Positions 7,708-16,135 of a stretch of DNA of 64,000 nt are shown piece by piece. Location: contig NZ_BMRO01000013.1 in the NCBI RefSeq assembly GCF_014648675.1, forward strand, positions 1 to 64,000, read 5' to 3'. Every line of letters starts with the position of its first letter. The first letter of the stretch is position 1. The notes under the pieces were generated by a model. That model worked only from the letters and a program-made list of their open reading frames with translations, made no database searches and was not told the origin of the DNA. The DNA is from Actinomadura livida. Its GTDB lineage: Bacteria; Actinomycetota; Actinomycetes; Streptosporangiales; Streptosporangiaceae. Both the position numbers and the translations under genes were made by a program.

Positions 7708-8506
7708 GTGGTGGCTGAATCCAGCACCGGGCGCCCGGCCAAGTCCCGGATGGTAGGCCGGTGGACCTACTCCTCGGTGTGCGACGTCCTGTGCAACCCC
7801 AAGTGCACCGGCTACATGGTGTGGAACCGCGACCTCTCCGGCGAGCGGGAGGAACAACCCGCCCGAAGCGTGGATATGGTCCGGTGAGCCCACCTGGTCT
7901 GGTGACGATCGAGGTCGTCACCGAGGCGCAGCGGGTCGCCCGCACTAGCGCGCGGTGCCGCAGTCGCCCAGGTGGCCCCAGCAGGCCCAAGAAGCCTCGA
8001 CGGTTCTTCGTGCTGAGTTCCTACAGGACCTGCGGGCTGTGCGGGCGGCAAATGTTCGGCAAGGAGGACTTCGACAATACCTCCTACAAGTGCAGCTCCA
8101 GCGCGCCTACCTGCCCGACGGGCAACCCGCCGTAACGGGTGGGGGAAAGCCGCTGATAGAGGGGCTGGACGAGTTCAACACCCGGGAGATCTTCACCGAC
8201 GCGAACGCCTTCAGGTGGTTCTCGCCCGGATGGACGGCGGGCACCAGACGCAGGTCGCCACGGTCAAAGCCAGGATCAAAGACTTGGCCGGCGGCAAGCG
8301 CGCGTACTCGATCCGCAGGAGAGCCTGGAGGAGCCGACCCGGGCACTCGTTCACGGGCCGCCGAGATCGCTGCCGATCTGCAGGCGGAGCAGGTCAGACT
8401 CCGGGAACTCCAGGAGACCGCGCGCGTCCGGCTGACGATGCGCCATGACCGGGAGAAGTATCTCGTGGACCGCGAGGTGACGATCACGTCCGAATCGTGG
8501 ATGTGA
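7708..8506 (+). pseudogene. frameshifted remnant of a large serine recombinase
   Basis: From GTG 7708 one frame reads 'RWTYSSVCDVLCNPKCTGYM' then 'VWNRDLSG', the recombinase-domain signature seen intact in the recombinase at 24.8 kb. It stops at a TGA near 7887. The match continues in another frame with 'GLVTIEVVTEAQRVA' and the zinc-ribbon start 'YRTCGLCGRQMFGKEDF', and then in a third frame with a coiled helix ('AADLQAEQVRLRELQETARV') ending at 8506. The catalytic N-terminal domain is missing. This is a decayed integrase, separate from the complete recombinase of the present element, and marks an earlier integration. Confidence 0.75.
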
Positions 8507-8619
8507 GGAAGGGCCGCCGCTCGGCCGGGTGCAGCGCCGTGCCGCGCTTGTTTCCGACTTGATCGGCAATCTGACCTATTCGACCGTTCGTGCTCGGCAG
8601 GTCGCAGTGAGAGGCCCTT

Positions 8620-9591
8620 TCAAGTCTTCCATCGATCGTCTGGGGAGTGGGGGCGGCCTCTCAGCTTGAGCAGAGGGCGGGTGGTGCCGACCCAGTCTTG
8701 GCGGCGGTAGGTTTCTACGCCTATGGCGGGGCGGCAGGTTGAGCAGCGGGCGGCGACCATCTTGCCTGGGGCGATGACGAGGCCGACATGGCCGGGGCGG
8801 TTTGTGGAGGTGCCGGGGCCTGAGTTGAAGAAGACCAGGTCTCCGGGTTGTGCCCGGTGGTTGGGGACTCGTATGCCGAAGGGCCATTGGGCGAAGGTTG
8901 TGCGCGGGATGGCGAGGCCAGCGGCTCGGTAGGCGGCCTGGACAAGGCTGGAGCAGTCCCATGCGTGCGGGCCCGTGGCGCCGAAGACGTAGGGCTTGCC
9001 GCGTTGGGCCATGGCGAAAGCGATGATCTTTGCGATCGTCTCGTTCGGGGCGGCGATGGTTCCGGAGTCGGTGCATGCGATCGGTGGCGTGGCCTTGTAG
9101 CGGCGGGCGCGGTGGAGGACGTCCCCCACGTAGGCGTCGCTGTGGTTGTAGGCGAACAGGGCGGCGTGCATCTTCTGGGGTGCGCCGTTGTGTTGGAGGT
9201 AGCGGGCGGCGGCGGGGATGGCGTCGGCGGGGTCGTAGCGATCTTTCTTGCCGTCGTGGTTGCCGTCGATGCCGAAGGCGGCCCAGGTGGCTGCGAGGAA
9301 CTGCATGGGGCCACCGGCTCCGGCGTGGTTCTCGCCTGAGCGGACGCCGGGTGCGCGGGATCGGCCGTGGTCGGACTCGGCTGCGCCAACGGCGGCGAGG
9401 ATCTCCCATGGGATGCGGTACTGGGCTCCGGCCTTGCGGTAGAGGGCGAGGTAGTTGGCTGGGATTCCGGCGACCGGTGGACCGTCCGTGTCCAGGCCGC
9501 ATTCGTTGGGCGAAGAAGATGATCCGCTGACAGCGCCTATCAGGACGACGGCCAGGACGACGAGGGCGACCAGTCCGGCGACTACGGGCAA
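8620..9591 (-). CDS. lytic transglycosylase-NlpC/P60 cell-wall hydrolase of the transfer system
   Basis: The 323-aa product has an N-terminal membrane helix (residues 4-24). A lysozyme-like transglycosylase domain (about 45-155) follows, with 'PWEILAAVGAAESDHG' and 'GGPMQFLAATWAAFG'. The C-terminal NlpC/P60 cysteine peptidase domain (about 195-310) has 'AWDCSSLVQAAY' and 'GHVGLVIAPG', giving the Cys/His pair. Such two-domain enzymes open the peptidoglycan for Gram-positive type IV secretion (VirB1-like; compare TcpG or CwlT). The start is TTG at 9591 with GGAGGA six bases upstream, inside the preceding gene by 10 bases. It is the last gene of the transfer operon. Confidence 0.9.
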   Translation of the reverse strand: MPVVAGLVALVVLAVVLIGAVSGSSSSPNECGLDTDGPPVAGIPANYLALYRKAGAQYRIPWEILAAVGAAESDHGRSRAPGVRSGENHAGAGGPMQFLAATWAAFGIDGNHDGKKDRYDPADAIPAAARYLQHNGAPQKMHAALFAYNHSDAYVGDVLHRARRYKATPPIACTDSGTIAAPNETIAKIIAFAMAQRGKPYVFGATGPHAWDCSSLVQAAYRAAGLAIPRTTFAQWPFGIRVPNHRAQPGDLVFFNSGPGTSTNRPGHVGLVIAPGKMVAARCSTCRPAIGVETYRRQDWVGTTRPLLKLRGRPHSPDDRWKT

Positions 9592-10496
9592 CGGCCGTCC
9601 TCCGTCTCGCGGGACCCGGGAAGGGGTTGCCGGAGCGGCGTGGTTGCCAGGGCGACCAGCGGATGGCGTGGTCCGTCCGTACCTGCGGGTAGCCAGATGG
9701 GGGCGGCCGGGCTGCTGGTCGTTGGTGTGTGGACGGCGGTCGCGACGGGGACGGGTGGTGTTCCCAGGAGTCTGCGGAGGTTGGCTTCACGGCGGCTGCT
9801 CGGCAACCAGAACAGAACCGGGGTGTTGATGCCGGTCGCTTCGGCGAGGGCCTCGTATCCGTTGAGCTTGGCGGCGACCTTGGCGAGGGTGACGCTGCCG
9901 GTGTCGTGTTCGAGGAAGAAGTCGATCGTTGCTGGTCCGTCGCCTTCACGAGATGGCTCGCTCCATCGGCCGTAGGCGTCTGGGCGGGCGAGGTCGCCCC
10001 AGAGTTGGGCGCATCGGTGTTCGGGCCACCATTTCTCGAGGCGCGCACCGGGGACGTGGCGCGCATGGGCGTGTAGGCGGATGAAGAACTCGTTGACGCC
10101 GACCTGGTGGGCGAGGTGCTTGGAGTGGCTGATCCGTAGGACGGTGGTGCGCCGGTAGCCGAGTCCGGCGAGGTCGGTGTCTCGGTGAGCGGCCAGGCAT
10201 TGGGCGCCGACCGGGCCGAGTACCCAGTGGAAGGGTGCGGCACCGACTGGCACCCACGGCTGGAATCTCTCCAGCGCGTCAAGCCGGAACAGTTGCAGGA
10301 GCCGGTCGCGCGCCTTGTTGGGCGCGGTGAAGAAGATGGCGGCGATCTGGTGGGTGGTGAGGACGCGGTGTTCCCAGACGAGTTCGAGGATCGCTCGGTC
10401 CCGGTCGGTGAGCCGCCGGCGCAGTTCGAGGAGCTTCTCCGGTGCCGCGCGTCCGGTAGTTCCGGAGCCTCGGCGGTGACGGATGGTCTTGGCCAT
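9582..10496 (-). CDS. replication-relaxation family protein
   Basis: The 304-aa product matches the actinobacterial replication-relaxation family (relaxase/plasmid-associated winged helix proteins). An N-terminal winged helix contains 'LTDRDRAILELVWEHRVLTT' then 'HQIAAIFF', followed by 'FQPWVPVGAAPFHWVLGPVG'. The nuclease-like core has 'GVNEFFIRLH', 'ARPDAYGRW' and 'TIDFFLEHDTGS'. The C-terminal 60 residues are Pro-rich. It is expected to act on element DNA during mobilisation or replication. ATG 10496 overlaps the stop of the coupling-protein gene by one base, with GAGGACGAGGAG before it. No separate relaxase is visible nearby. Confidence 0.85.
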   Translation of the reverse strand: MAKTIRHRRGSGTTGRAAPEKLLELRRRLTDRDRAILELVWEHRVLTTHQIAAIFFTAPNKARDRLLQLFRLDALERFQPWVPVGAAPFHWVLGPVGAQCLAAHRDTDLAGLGYRRTTVLRISHSKHLAHQVGVNEFFIRLHAHARHVPGARLEKWWPEHRCAQLWGDLARPDAYGRWSEPSREGDGPATIDFFLEHDTGSVTLAKVAAKLNGYEALAEATGINTPVLFWLPSSRREANLRRLLGTPPVPVATAVHTPTTSSPAAPIWLPAGTDGPRHPLVALATTPLRQPLPGSRETEDGRCP

Positions 10497-12955
10497 TACT
10501 TGCGCTCCTCGTCCTCGGCGGCGTGGTTGGTGCGGGGATCGAGGAGAACCGTGTTGGCCGGAGACGCGGTTGCCTTAGAGGTGATGGGGTGCGGTGCGAA
10601 CCGTTTGCGTGAGGCGTGGCGGATCTCGTCGGCGCGTCCGGGGATCGGGTCGCGGAGCGGGCGGGTGCGGAAGGTGAACGCTTGGGTTGGCTGGCTGGCG
10701 GTGACGAGGCGCCCGGTGGCCTGGTAGGCGCCCAGGTGGGCGAGGTCGTGTGCGGACAGGACGGGGCCGGCGTGCCGGGCGAGGTCGCTCGCGTCTTCGG
10801 GTGAGGCCGCGAAGTAGATCTTGTTGCGGGCGTCGGCGGACACCGCGTCGCGCAGATCTTTGGGCAGTTGGGAGAGGTGTTGGTGGGCCAGGACGAGCGA
10901 GAGGCGGTAGCCGCGGGCCTCGGCCAAGATGTCGGAGACCGATCCGGGCAGGTTGAGGAAGTTGTGGCACTCGTCTATGTAGGCGGCCGAGTCCGGCCGC
11001 TCGTGCTCGGGCAGTGCGGCGCGGCGGGTGATGCCTTGCCAGGTGTGTGCGAGCAGCAGTGACCCCATGAGGCGGGCGGCGTCTTCGCCGAGGACGCCCT
11101 TGGGGAGCCGGGCCAGGACGAGGCCGCCGTGGTCGAGATGCTGGGCCAAGTCGACGGTGGATCCGGTCGCGGAGAGGGCTTGGTGGACGAACGGGCGGAG
11201 CAGGACGGCGCGGAGCTTGTTCATCACGGGGCCGATCGCGGCGGCCCTTCCGGCAGGTGACAGTTCTTCGTAGCCGGACCAGAACCCGCGTAGGAGATCG
11301 TCCGAGAGTCGTCCGACCACGCGGGCACGGAATGCCGAGTCGGTGAGGAGCTGCGGGACCTGGGCAAGGGTGGCGCGGGAACCGTGAGCGTGCATGAGGC
11401 TCAGGCAGGCCGAGCGCAACAGGTCGTCCAGGCGCGGCCCCCAAGACGAACGGAAGCAGCGATGGAAGATCGACACGACCGAGTCCACCGCGAACGCCGG
11501 ATCGGGGCCGGACAAGATCCCGACCGAGGGCGGCGGTGCGGGGTCGGACGGGTCGAACACCACCGTTTGGCCTGCCATGCGGCTGGGGAGGCGGTCGAGG
11601 ACGTCGGCGATCAGGTCACCTTTGGGGTCGATGACCAGGGCGCCGCGGCCGTCATGGGCGTCGTCCAGGATGAGTGAGGCGAGCAGGGTGGATTTGCCGA
11701 CGCCGGTCTGTCCGAGGACGTGAACGTGCTGGCGTCCGCCGGTGACCGGTAGCGCGACCGGGCGCCGGTGGCTCGCGTCGGCGTCGCCCAGCAGCCGTGC
11801 GGGACCGTTGACGGCGTCCGGGCCGGTGGGGACGTCGGGTGACGGGGCGACGGGTCGGGCTCCGGCGCGCGTGATCGCGGGCGCGTCTTGGTCCAGGGGC
11901 AGGTGTGCGAGGGCGGCCAGTTCGGCGGCGCCCAGCAGGTAGCCGCGTCGGAATCGACGCCACATTAGGGCGCTGGTCGGGTCTGGAAGCCTGCGGCGGC
12001 GTAGGTGCTGGTGGCCGGATGCGTACAGCGCGGCGATCGATGCGAGGGCGTGCGCTCGACCGCGCAGCCATTTCTGGAAGTGTTCGGTGTCGGGTGCCCC
12101 GACCGCGTAACGGATCTCGACCTCGAAGCGTGGTTGAGCCGCCTTGGCCAGGATCGCGCGAACCTGCTCGGCGCGCTCGGGATGCGCACTTGCCCGTGTG
12201 GCGGGGGATGCGTGCCCGGAGGTACTCGCGCGCATTCCAGGTGTGATCAGGTCGAAGAAGAAGCCCCGCGACGAGGCAGAGCGCCCATCCTTCAGCCTGG
12301 AGGCGACTCGGTGCGCGCGCATGAGGCGACGGCCGGTGACCGGCCGGGCGAGGATCTGGACGGCGGCGTACTGCCCCTCGTCAAGTCCCGACATCGCGCT
12401 GAGAAGGGAGCGGACCGGATCGGTCTGATGATCGGTCTTCAGCGGATAGGAGTCATCGCGGGACAGCACGAGACGGCCACCGACCGTCGCTGCCCTCGTC
12501 GGGATGGGAAGCGCGGCGGGGCGGGTCGTTGTGGTGGTGGCGCCTGGCCAGGCAGCTCGGATGGTCTCCTCGACCATGCCGGGCGGCACCGTTTCGGGCA
12601 CCCAGATCTGCACGCGGACTCCGGACGCGTCGCCGACGTACTCGAAGGCCAGGTACGGCTGTCCGAAGATCCAGCGCTTCCATGCCGGGGCGAGCAGGGC
12701 GGTCTGGTGGGCCAACCAGGCGGGCGCGCTGGCCGGATCGACCTGCGGCGGAACCGACACCGTGATCAGACGGTCGTCCTGGTGGAACCGCCGGTTGTGC
12801 CAGTGACACAGTGCCGCGCTAGCCGCCTTGTACACCGAGAAGGCCGCTCCCGCGACAACAGCGGCGATCGCGCCGTAATGCGTGACGAGCGTAGGGATGT
12901 GCTGGCTCTGGTCGAAGATGTGCGTCCAGTGCGGGACGTCCTGGAGCATGGTCAC
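10496..12955 (-). CDS. VirD4/TraG-type coupling ATPase
   Basis: The 819-aa membrane ATPase has an N-terminal hydrophobic segment (about 28-48) and a long ferredoxin-like region. A RecA-like motor begins at 'VLGQTGVGKSTLLAS', with Walker A Lys421 and the typical 'ALVIDPKGDLIADVLDRL' just after. Further on are 'AYIDECHNFLNLPG' (Walker B) and 'SLVLAHQHLSQLP'. Family members recruit the relaxosome and pump DNA into the VirB channel. The start GTG 12955 overlaps the VirB4 stop (GTGA); ATG 12949 is a near alternative. Confidence 0.93.
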   Translation of the reverse strand: MTMLQDVPHWTHIFDQSQHIPTLVTHYGAIAAVVAGAAFSVYKAASAALCHWHNRRFHQDDRLITVSVPPQVDPASAPAWLAHQTALLAPAWKRWIFGQPYLAFEYVGDASGVRVQIWVPETVPPGMVEETIRAAWPGATTTTTRPAALPIPTRAATVGGRLVLSRDDSYPLKTDHQTDPVRSLLSAMSGLDEGQYAAVQILARPVTGRRLMRAHRVASRLKDGRSASSRGFFFDLITPGMRASTSGHASPATRASAHPERAEQVRAILAKAAQPRFEVEIRYAVGAPDTEHFQKWLRGRAHALASIAALYASGHQHLRRRRLPDPTSALMWRRFRRGYLLGAAELAALAHLPLDQDAPAITRAGARPVAPSPDVPTGPDAVNGPARLLGDADASHRRPVALPVTGGRQHVHVLGQTGVGKSTLLASLILDDAHDGRGALVIDPKGDLIADVLDRLPSRMAGQTVVFDPSDPAPPPSVGILSGPDPAFAVDSVVSIFHRCFRSSWGPRLDDLLRSACLSLMHAHGSRATLAQVPQLLTDSAFRARVVGRLSDDLLRGFWSGYEELSPAGRAAAIGPVMNKLRAVLLRPFVHQALSATGSTVDLAQHLDHGGLVLARLPKGVLGEDAARLMGSLLLAHTWQGITRRAALPEHERPDSAAYIDECHNFLNLPGSVSDILAEARGYRLSLVLAHQHLSQLPKDLRDAVSADARNKIYFAASPEDASDLARHAGPVLSAHDLAHLGAYQATGRLVTASQPTQAFTFRTRPLRDPIPGRADEIRHASRKRFAPHPITSKATASPANTVLLDPRTNHAAEDEERK

Positions 12956-14754
12956 AGCGGGTCGCCCTCCCCTTCGTGGTCGAGTAGTTCAGCGGGATCG
13001 GTCGTGATGACCTTGTGCTCGGCGGGGGAGGAGATGGCGGCGAAGGCTGCCCTGTCGCCGGCGTTTCCGCCGCACAGCAGGCCCTCGCCTCTTTCGGCCG
13101 ACAAGAGGAATGCGCGTTCGCCTTCGGACAGCGCGAACGCGTCGCCGACGGCGGTGATGGCTTGGGGTGCCTGGCGGAGCAGGATCTGGGTTGCGGAGTT
13201 GGCGACGACGGCACGGCCGAGGTCGGATGCCAGCAGGTCGGCGGCGTCCTGGGTGACGACAGTCAGCCCGGCCCAGTGCTTTCGAGCGGACTTGGCGAGC
13301 CGGTACAGGAAGCGGGCGCCCTCGGCCTCCTTCATCAGCATCCACGCCTCGTCGACGATGACCAGGCGGGGACGGCGGTCGGCGGGGTTGGCGACCTTGC
13401 GCCAGATCGCGTCCAGCGCGAGCAGTACCCCGACGGATTTGACCTCCTCGGGCAGGTCTCGAAGCGAGAACACCACCAGGTGCCCGTCCGGGCGGGTGGT
13501 CGTGGCCTGCGCGAACAACTCCTTGTAGGAACCGGCGACATACGGCGTGAGGCGTTCGGCGATCGCCTCGCCTTCAGGATGGGAACTGATGGCGAGTTGT
13601 TCGACCAGGTCGGCCAGCAACGGTGCCGGACGCCTCCAGGTGGCGGGGTCGGAGTTGATGCCCTTCGCGGCGTAGGCGGCAAGGACGGCGCGGTCAAGGA
13701 CGGGCCGCGCGGCCGGTGTCAGCGGCTCGCCGAGCATGGCGGCAACGAGTGTCTGGGTGAACAGGGCGCGGCGGATCAGGGTGTCGTCGCCCTGGTCGGT
13801 GGGCAGGTCGAACGGATTGAACGCCACGCCCCTCGCGCCAAGGCCCAGGTGGGTGCCGCCGGTCGTCTCTGCCAGGGCCCGGTATTCGTCCTCTGGATCG
13901 ATCACCGACACCTCGACTCCGTGATACAGCAGGCGCAGCGCTTCGAGCTTGGTGAAGTAGCTCTTGCCCGCGCCGGACCGGGCCAGGACGACGGAGTTGT
14001 GATTGTCCTGGGCGAACCGGTCCCACATGACGACGCCCGAACTGGCGACGTTCACCCCGTACAGCACCTCGTTGGAGCCGGTGGGGGCGTTCAGGTCCGG
14101 TGACGCGAACGGGAACGATGCGGCCAGGGCGCTGGTGTCGAAGGTGCGGCGCTGCCGGATCGAATCGGTTCCGAGTGGCAGCGTGGACACCCAGCCCTGC
14201 ATGGCGCGAAAGGTTGTCGGCTGCGCGTCCAGCAGCAGGGACGCGGCCAAGGCTCGGACCTGCTGAATCTCGGCGTCCAGTTCCGCGGCGTCCCAGGCGT
14301 GAACGGTGAGGTACAGGCCGACGCGGAAAAGACGGCCGTCTCCGCGCGCCAGCGAGGAGGCCAGGTCGGCGGCATCGTCGGCGGCGGCCTCGGCTCCGAA
14401 GTCGGCCAGTCGGCCCGCCTCGGCGTTGGCGCGGGCGCTGGACTCCAGGCGAGCGAGCTGCCGCCGGAGCCGTTGAGCGGCGACCATCGGCGGGATCGGC
14501 TCAACGTGCATTGAGACGTCGAGCCGTCCGGGGTAGGTGAGGAGCGGTTCCAGCCAGCCGGCTCCGACCTCGCGCGGATATCCGGTGATGGCGAACGACG
14601 CACAGCAGCCGTCCGGCATCTCCAGGGACGATGCGTTCACGCGGAGCGCGGAGGGCGCGAGCAGATCACCCACACCGCCCGGCCGGTCCTGGTCGTCTTC
14701 TCGGGTGGGTGCGGCTGAGGTGAGGAAGGACCGAGTGAGTGCGGACAGCTTCAC
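12952..14754 (-). CDS. VirB4-family conjugation ATPase
   Basis: The 600-aa product has an N-terminal VirB4 docking domain with 'FAITGYPREVGAGWLEPLL' and a P-loop ATPase with 'ARSGAGKSYFTKLEALRLL' (Walker Lys264). Next comes 'VSVIDPEDEYRALAETTGG', then Walker B 'RLVIVDEAWMLMKEAEGA', and the later motif 'LTVVTQDAADLLASDLG'. VirB4 energises pilus assembly and substrate transfer at the inner face of the membrane. The chosen start is GTG 14754 because its GTGA overlaps the upstream stop; an upstream in-frame extension is low-complexity antisense of the previous gene. It lies between the small 140-aa gene and the coupling ATPase. Confidence 0.93.
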   Translation of the reverse strand: MKLSALTRSFLTSAAPTREDDQDRPGGVGDLLAPSALRVNASSLEMPDGCCASFAITGYPREVGAGWLEPLLTYPGRLDVSMHVEPIPPMVAAQRLRRQLARLESSARANAEAGRLADFGAEAAADDAADLASSLARGDGRLFRVGLYLTVHAWDAAELDAEIQQVRALAASLLLDAQPTTFRAMQGWVSTLPLGTDSIRQRRTFDTSALAASFPFASPDLNAPTGSNEVLYGVNVASSGVVMWDRFAQDNHNSVVLARSGAGKSYFTKLEALRLLYHGVEVSVIDPEDEYRALAETTGGTHLGLGARGVAFNPFDLPTDQGDDTLIRRALFTQTLVAAMLGEPLTPAARPVLDRAVLAAYAAKGINSDPATWRRPAPLLADLVEQLAISSHPEGEAIAERLTPYVAGSYKELFAQATTTRPDGHLVVFSLRDLPEEVKSVGVLLALDAIWRKVANPADRRPRLVIVDEAWMLMKEAEGARFLYRLAKSARKHWAGLTVVTQDAADLLASDLGRAVVANSATQILLRQAPQAITAVGDAFALSEGERAFLLSAERGEGLLCGGNAGDRAAFAAISSPAEHKVITTDPAELLDHEGEGDPL

Positions 14755-15173
14755 CGGGTCACCACCTGGGCGACCGGGTGACCGCTCGCCTGTGCGGTCG
14801 CGGTCAGGACGTGGGCGAAGTTCTCGCGGTCCAGGCTGCTCAGCGCCGATGCAGGGAAAGCGCCGCCGGTGGCCAGTGCCGCGGCGACCTGGAGAACGGC
14901 GGCCTCGCCCGACGAGCACACCAGGCGCCCGCGGCGCAGAGCGGTGACGGCCTGGTCCCACTTCACCCAGGCGAGGACTTCATCGGATGCGCCTGGGACG
15001 GTGTCCCGCTCGATGAAGTGAGAGCGGAAGTCGGCGCGGGTCAGCCAGAACCCGTGCACGATCAGTAGCTCGACGGCCGCGAGTTCACCCCGCAGGCCCT
15101 CTGCGTATCGGAGGAGCCCGCTGGCCAGATTGTTCATGGACGGTCGCTTGATTCGCCGATGAGCGTGGGTCAT
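14751..15173 (-). CDS. small transfer-operon protein of unknown function
   Basis: The 140-aa product is a soluble, largely helical protein with 'LAAVELLIVHGFWLTRADFR' and 'VKWDQAVTALRRGRLVCSSG' (about 70-90), followed by Ala-rich helices. It overlaps both neighbours by four bases (ATGA upstream, GTGA downstream), which places it firmly in the transfer operon between the PrgI-like and VirB4 genes. No family was recognised. Its position suggests an accessory or chaperone of the ATPase. Confidence 0.8.
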   Translation of the reverse strand: MTHAHRRIKRPSMNNLASGLLRYAEGLRGELAAVELLIVHGFWLTRADFRSHFIERDTVPGASDEVLAWVKWDQAVTALRRGRLVCSSGEAAVLQVAAALATGGAFPASALSSLDRENFAHVLTATAQASGHPVAQVVTR

Positions 15174-16135
15174 GCCGAGGCTCCTTCGGTGGTGTGGGCG
15201 GTGATGGGCTCGTCCAGGTCGGCGGGCGGAGCGGGGCGCTCGTGGCCGGGTGAGAAGGCGTCCGACAGCACCTGGACGCAGGCGTCGGCGTTTAGGAACT
15301 CCGCCGTCACGCCGAAGCCGCTCAGCGTGCGGACGGCTTCGGCGGCTCGGCGAGCGACGATGGCGGCGCTCGCCTCACGGGCGCGTTCCCGGCGTCCCGA
15401 ACCCGGGGCGGGCTGATCGCGGACGACGATGAACACGTCTCGCACCAGCAGGGTCCGGGAGTCGCCGACCTCGTCGAGGTAGGCGGCGTGATCTTCGGCC
15501 GCCCGCTGCAAGGCCGGGTGCGGGAGATCGGGCGCGGCCTCCGCCACCCGTGAGGCGAGGTCGGACAGATCAACGGGGCGGGCCCGGATGAGGATCTGCA
15601 CCGGGGCCTCAAGCGAGTTGAGCCACCGTCCGAAGAAGCCGACCAGCGCTGCCTGCTCGGCGGACGTCCGCAAACCGAAGGAGATCGTTCCCGCCCGGAC
15701 GAGTGCGGCCGTTCCCTCCTTGCCCAGGTCCATGACGCCGTCTTGGCGGACGGCACGGACGGGGAACCGCATGGCGCCCGGCAACCGGCCTCGGACCTTG
15801 CACCAGGCCGGCGCCTCGGGAATCGCTTCGGGTGCGGCGATGAGCGTGCGTCGCCGACGAAGATGATCGATGGCGGCGAGGGCGAACCGGTCCAGGCCCA
15901 TGCCGTCGCGGCGAGCGAGGGCCATCGAGGCCCCTGCCGTGAGCACTGGGAAGCACACCCCCGCCGTGACCGCGACCGGTAGCAGCGGCGAGATGATGAC
16001 GAACACCAGCGCCGTGATCAGGGCGGTTGCGCCGAGGATGACGAGCTGGCGTGCGGTAAGCCCGTACATGATCTTGTCGGGCTGCTCCACATCGGCCGGG
16101 ATACGTGCCGACAGCGGCTCGTGGTCGTCGTTCAA
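15170..16135 (-). CDS. PrgI/VirB3-like conjugation membrane protein
   Basis: The 321-aa product begins with the PrgI-family pattern 'RIPADVEQPDKIMYGLTARQ', two adjacent membrane helices (about 28-65) and the following 'GMGLDRFALAAIDHLRRRRT'. A long C-terminal soluble domain includes 'LRTSAEQAALVGFFGRWLNS' and 'PVQILIRARPVDLSDL'. PrgI/VirB3-type proteins link VirB4 to the channel. The start is TTG at 16135: its TTGA overlaps the stop of the VirB6-like gene and an exact AGGAGG lies five bases upstream. The reading frame upstream of this TTG is only the antisense of that gene. Confidence 0.88.
   Translation of the reverse strand: MNDDHEPLSARIPADVEQPDKIMYGLTARQLVILGATALITALVFVIISPLLPVAVTAGVCFPVLTAGASMALARRDGMGLDRFALAAIDHLRRRRTLIAAPEAIPEAPAWCKVRGRLPGAMRFPVRAVRQDGVMDLGKEGTAALVRAGTISFGLRTSAEQAALVGFFGRWLNSLEAPVQILIRARPVDLSDLASRVAEAAPDLPHPALQRAAEDHAAYLDEVGDSRTLLVRDVFIVVRDQPAPGSGRRERAREASAAIVARRAAEAVRTLSGFGVTAEFLNADACVQVLSDAFSPGHERPAPPADLDEPITAHTTEGASA

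Noticed and set aside
8576..10282. A 568-codon minus-strand frame overlapping the hydrolase and replication-relaxation genes.
   Set aside because: It is the other frame of two well-supported genes and encodes only Arg/Pro/Ser-rich sequence.
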